This document shows positions 14,898-16,698 of a stretch of DNA of 16,698 nucleotides, piece after piece (positions within the stretch are counted from its first letter, which is position 1; each line of letters begins with the position of its first letter). The stretch spans positions 1 to 16,698 of the forward strand of contig JAAFKL010000135.1 of NCBI GenBank assembly GCA_021399405.1, in the 5' to 3' direction. Below the pieces are notes generated by a model. It made no database searches, was not told the origin of the DNA, and was given only the letters and a program-made list of their open reading frames with translations. The position numbers and the translations under genes were made by a program. Source of the stretch: Candidatus Heimdallarchaeota archaeon (GTDB lineage: Archaea; Asgardarchaeota; Heimdallarchaeia; Heimdallarchaeales; Kariarchaeaceae).

Positions 14898-15431
14898 GTG
14901 AGTATTGGTGAAGTCGATCGTCAAACACTTTTGAATATGGTAGAAGATGTCGCTGGGCCGGAGGTTCGCGAGGTAACAATTGTACTACTGACCCATAAAG
15001 GTGAATTAACTGACGAAATTATTGCAGAAGAACTTAATATAAAACTTAATCAGGTCCGTAAAGCATTGTACAAACTACATGATTTGGAACTTGCAGATTT
15101 TAGAAGAATAAGGGATAAAACGACCGGCTGGTTTATTTTTTACTGGAAACTTCACCCTGAAAAGATTAGGGACCTTGTAAGTACAAAGCAAAAGAATGTA
15201 CTGTTAAGGATACAATCTAGATTGGGTTATGAAGAGGGTAATATGTTCTTTAGTTGTTTAACTCCAGGATGTACTAGAGTAACTTTTCAGTCAGCTATGG
15301 AACAAGATTTTATCTGCGAAGTTTGTGAGAAACGACTGGAATCATATGATAACGCTCGTATCATCTCTGTTTTACGTAAAAAAGTTGATCAATTAGAAGG
15401 AATCCTTCAATTAAAACAAGAACAAACTTAA
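14898..15431 (+). CDS. tfe: Transcription initiation factor TFE, alpha subunit
   Basis: The archaeal homologue of TFIIE-alpha, which helps TBP/TFB open the promoter. It has an N-terminal winged helix (about 8-90: HKGELTDEIIAEELNI, then LNQVRKALYKLHDLELADF and the wing TGWFIFYWKL). A basic helical linker leads to a C-terminal zinc ribbon (about 115-150) and a final helix. The ribbon is C120-LTPG-C125 and C140-EV-C143. The first pair is C-x4-C, whereas archaeal TFE usually has C-x2-C there. The length (177 aa) is normal. The start is GTG at 14898, supported by GAGGT at 14885-14889 with an 8-base gap. The last four bases overlap the convergent ESCRT-III gene: one TTAA supplies both stop codons. 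The leader is unusually structured, which suggests regulation. Confidence 0.92.
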   Translation: MSIGEVDRQTLLNMVEDVAGPEVREVTIVLLTHKGELTDEIIAEELNIKLNQVRKALYKLHDLELADFRRIRDKTTGWFIFYWKLHPEKIRDLVSTKQKNVLLRIQSRLGYEEGNMFFSCLTPGCTRVTFQSAMEQDFICEVCEKRLESYDNARIISVLRKKVDQLEGILQLKQEQT

Positions 15432-16096
15432 TCTGATTTATCTAATTCTTTCTCAAGATCTTTCAGATCTTTTTGTAGATCGCTCGTATCTTCTTCTTTA
15501 TCAGTAGATTCAGGAGTGGTAACAGTTGTTGCTGCTGCAGTAGGTAGATCACCGTGAGATTCACTTTCCATCTCCAATTCGAGTGCAGCTAATTGATCAT
15601 CAATGCCATCCACCATCTCACCATCAAGATCAATTTCCAAGCCACTCACATCAGATAAAGCTTCTGACATAAAGCCTATTCTTTCTCGTTGATCCTCCAT
15701 ATCTGCCATAGTACGTTCAACATCCATTGGACTTACTTGAGCTAGACTTTCTTCAACAACTTGACTTCCAATTTGTAGGGCTTCAACAGTTTCTGCTGTT
15801 GATGTTGCGGTCGAGATCGTATCAATTTGAGTACTTATGTTTAAGCTCATATTCTGAACTTGATTATACTTTTGTAGATACAAACTACTTCTTGTTAGGG
15901 CTTGTTTAGCCCCAATTTTGTTTCCTGACCTCAACATGGTTTTAGCCACAGATTTTTGTTCATCTGATTTTCTTATGAGATTTCTCCCATCCACTTCCAA
16001 AGAATTGAGCTGTTTTTTCAATTTTTGAATAGCTTCTGCTTTCTCATCCTTTGATCCTTTTGACCCTTTTCCAAATAACCAATCTTTAATTCCCAA
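15428..16096 (-). CDS. ESCRT-III protein, Vps20/32/60 (Snf7) class
   Basis: 222 residues. A short hydrophobic N-terminus (MGIKDWLFGKG) resembles the membrane-inserting start of Snf7/CHMP4. The long charged helical hairpin follows (about 20-95: KAEAIQKLKKQLNSLE, then LRSGNKIGAKQALTRSSLYLQKYNQ), then further helices and an acidic region (GLEIDLDGEMVDGIDDQLAALELE). A Thr/Ser/Pro linker and a final helix DLQKDLKDLEKELDK complete it. ESCRT-III subunits polymerise on membranes and constrict them; the Vps4 ATPase takes them apart. The last helix has MIM1-like leucine spacing (L-x3-L-x2-L), although the usual Arg is Asp. The start is TTG at 16094-16096, two bases after the upstream ESCRT-III stop, with GGAGG (complement of 16107-16111) ten bases away. 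Translational coupling is likely. It converges on TFE with a 4-bp overlap. Confidence 0.87.
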   Translation of the reverse strand: MGIKDWLFGKGSKGSKDEKAEAIQKLKKQLNSLEVDGRNLIRKSDEQKSVAKTMLRSGNKIGAKQALTRSSLYLQKYNQVQNMSLNISTQIDTISTATSTAETVEALQIGSQVVEESLAQVSPMDVERTMADMEDQRERIGFMSEALSDVSGLEIDLDGEMVDGIDDQLAALELEMESESHGDLPTAAATTVTTPESTDKEEDTSDLQKDLKDLEKELDKSD

Positions 16097-16098
16097 AA

Positions 16099-16698
16099 TT
16101 ACTCTTCCTCCTTTCGAAGTGATTCAATTTCTTTTTCTAGTTCGGTGGTGGCTCCAGTTGGGATTGGTAAGCCTGCCGATGCAGTTAATCCTGCTTCTAC
16201 ACCATACTCATTTAAGAGATTATCAATTTCACCTTCATCTGTATCAGACTCAAACATCGTATCCATGCTATCTTCCATTATTTCAGAAGTTTCTTCAATT
16301 CCATCTAGTGCAGTTTGCATATCCCCAACTAAATGATCAATTTCAGGTAGATTTAATGCCTGATTGGCATTTATTAGAGATTTTGCTACGCCTTTCATTT
16401 CTGAGGCAATATCTTGGACGGCCTCAGCCCTTTCCAGTTTGAAAATTAAGCCATCGATCTTACTTGTAAGACCTTGATATCCACGAGCCCATTTTCGAGA
16501 TCTTACAGTATCTTTCGCGTACATCCTTGCTGCTTGCATATCTCCTTTTTGAATAGCATTTCGAATTTTCCGTTCTGTTTTTCGTTCTGTATTTTCTAAT
16601 TTCTTCATAGAACGAGTTAATCGTCTGCTCACAACTTTAAGATTTAGAATATGATCACGATTAGATCGTTTACCAGTATTTCCGCTGACTAGCCAATT
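16099..16698 (-). CDS. ESCRT-III protein, Vps2/24/46 (CHMP1-3) class, 5' truncated by window edge
   Basis: The frame is open from the window edge; at least 199 codons are present. The core matches CHMP1/2/3: the basic helix SRRLTRSMKKLENTERK, then NAIQKGDMQAARMYAKDTVR, which follows the AIQKG-M--AR--A----R pattern of CHMP1, then ASEMKGVAKSLINANQALNL and the acidic EIDNLLNEYGVEAGL. It ends in TELEKEIESLRKEEE, a MIM1-like tail for Vps4 binding with Glu at the usual Arg. A GTG at 16630-16632 could start a 177-aa version. I reject it because the 22 upstream codons have no stop and encode NWLVSGNTGKRSNRD plus a helix, which resembles the N-termini of ESCRT-III proteins, including the WLFGKG of the next gene. 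The stop is two bases before the TTG start of that gene, and the shared Shine-Dalgarno lies inside this gene's last codons. Confidence 0.88.
   Translation of the reverse strand, partial: NWLVSGNTGKRSNRDHILNLKVVSRRLTRSMKKLENTERKTERKIRNAIQKGDMQAARMYAKDTVRSRKWARGYQGLTSKIDGLIFKLERAEAVQDIASEMKGVAKSLINANQALNLPEIDHLVGDMQTALDGIEETSEIMEDSMDTMFESDTDEGEIDNLLNEYGVEAGLTASAGLPIPTGATTELEKEIESLRKEEE

Noticed and set aside
16079..16096. MG start of the Snf7-class protein as an N-myristoylation signal like eukaryotic Vps20
   Set aside because: Archaea are not known to have N-myristoyltransferase, and Gly at position 2 is common by chance.
16119..16442. + strand frames opposite the ESCRT-III gene
   Set aside because: Low-complexity Leu/Phe-rich translation of the antisense of a clear ESCRT-III gene.
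16099..16632. Complete 177-aa ESCRT-III gene starting at GTG
   Set aside because: Upstream codons are open and encode a typical ESCRT-III N-terminus; no Shine-Dalgarno precedes the GTG.
1..16698. CRISPR array, insertion sequence, integrase or prophage
   Set aside because: No spaced repeats, terminal inverted repeats, transposase or phage proteins were seen; gene content is housekeeping plus envelope genes.

Overview
The window looks like a piece of an Asgard archaeal chromosome. It is AT-rich (about one third G+C by eye). Its information-processing genes are archaeal: transcription factor S, PCNA, a GINS subunit, ribosomal protein eS27, TFE-alpha and an intron-containing tRNA. It also encodes two adjacent ESCRT-III proteins, one of the Vps2/24/46 (CHMP1-3) class and one of the Vps20/32/60 class. 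That pairing, with a secreted VIT-VWA protein and a V4R (TRAPP/Bet3-related fold) protein, points to Asgard archaea. I cannot resolve the lineage within Asgard from sequence alone. Several genes have clear Shine-Dalgarno sequences (GGAGG, GAGGT); others look leaderless.

Layout. (1) 1-2390, + strand: the two subunits of a heterodimeric ABC exporter. The first is cut by the window edge and carries the degenerate ATP site; the second carries the canonical catalytic residues. (2) 2497-6507, - strand: three envelope genes: a VIT-VWA surface protein, a secreted single-pass protein with a C-terminal cytoplasmic zinc ribbon, and a DUF998-like multipass protein. (3) 6667-7125: a small YCII-domain protein (+) and a tRNA with CAU anticodon and a 32-nt intron (-). 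(4) 7350-10248, - strand: a secreted protein of unknown function, then two tandemly duplicated DppC/OppC-type permeases with no other transporter subunits beside them. (5) 10510-12440, + strand: TFS, PCNA, GINS51, a transcription/replication cluster, followed by convergent eS27. (6) 12896-15431, + strand: a thioredoxin-V4R-V4R fusion, an 80-residue coiled-coil protein and TFE-alpha with a hairpin-rich leader. (7) 15428-16698, - strand: the two ESCRT-III genes, translationally coupled; the upstream one runs off the window.

The most interesting parts are the right end and the Trx-V4R-V4R gene. The upstream ESCRT-III frame stays open to the window edge, and the extra residues look like a genuine ESCRT-III N-terminus, so the GTG at 16632 is probably not the start. 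Both ESCRT-III proteins end in a MIM1-like leucine pattern in which the usual Arg is acidic. The Trx-V4R-V4R protein has a CxxC active site and two repeats that keep the same Cys triad. The TFE leader contains two hairpins that could compete for pairing. I see no CRISPR array, insertion sequence, integrase or other mobile element, and no gene-free stretch over about 260 bases.
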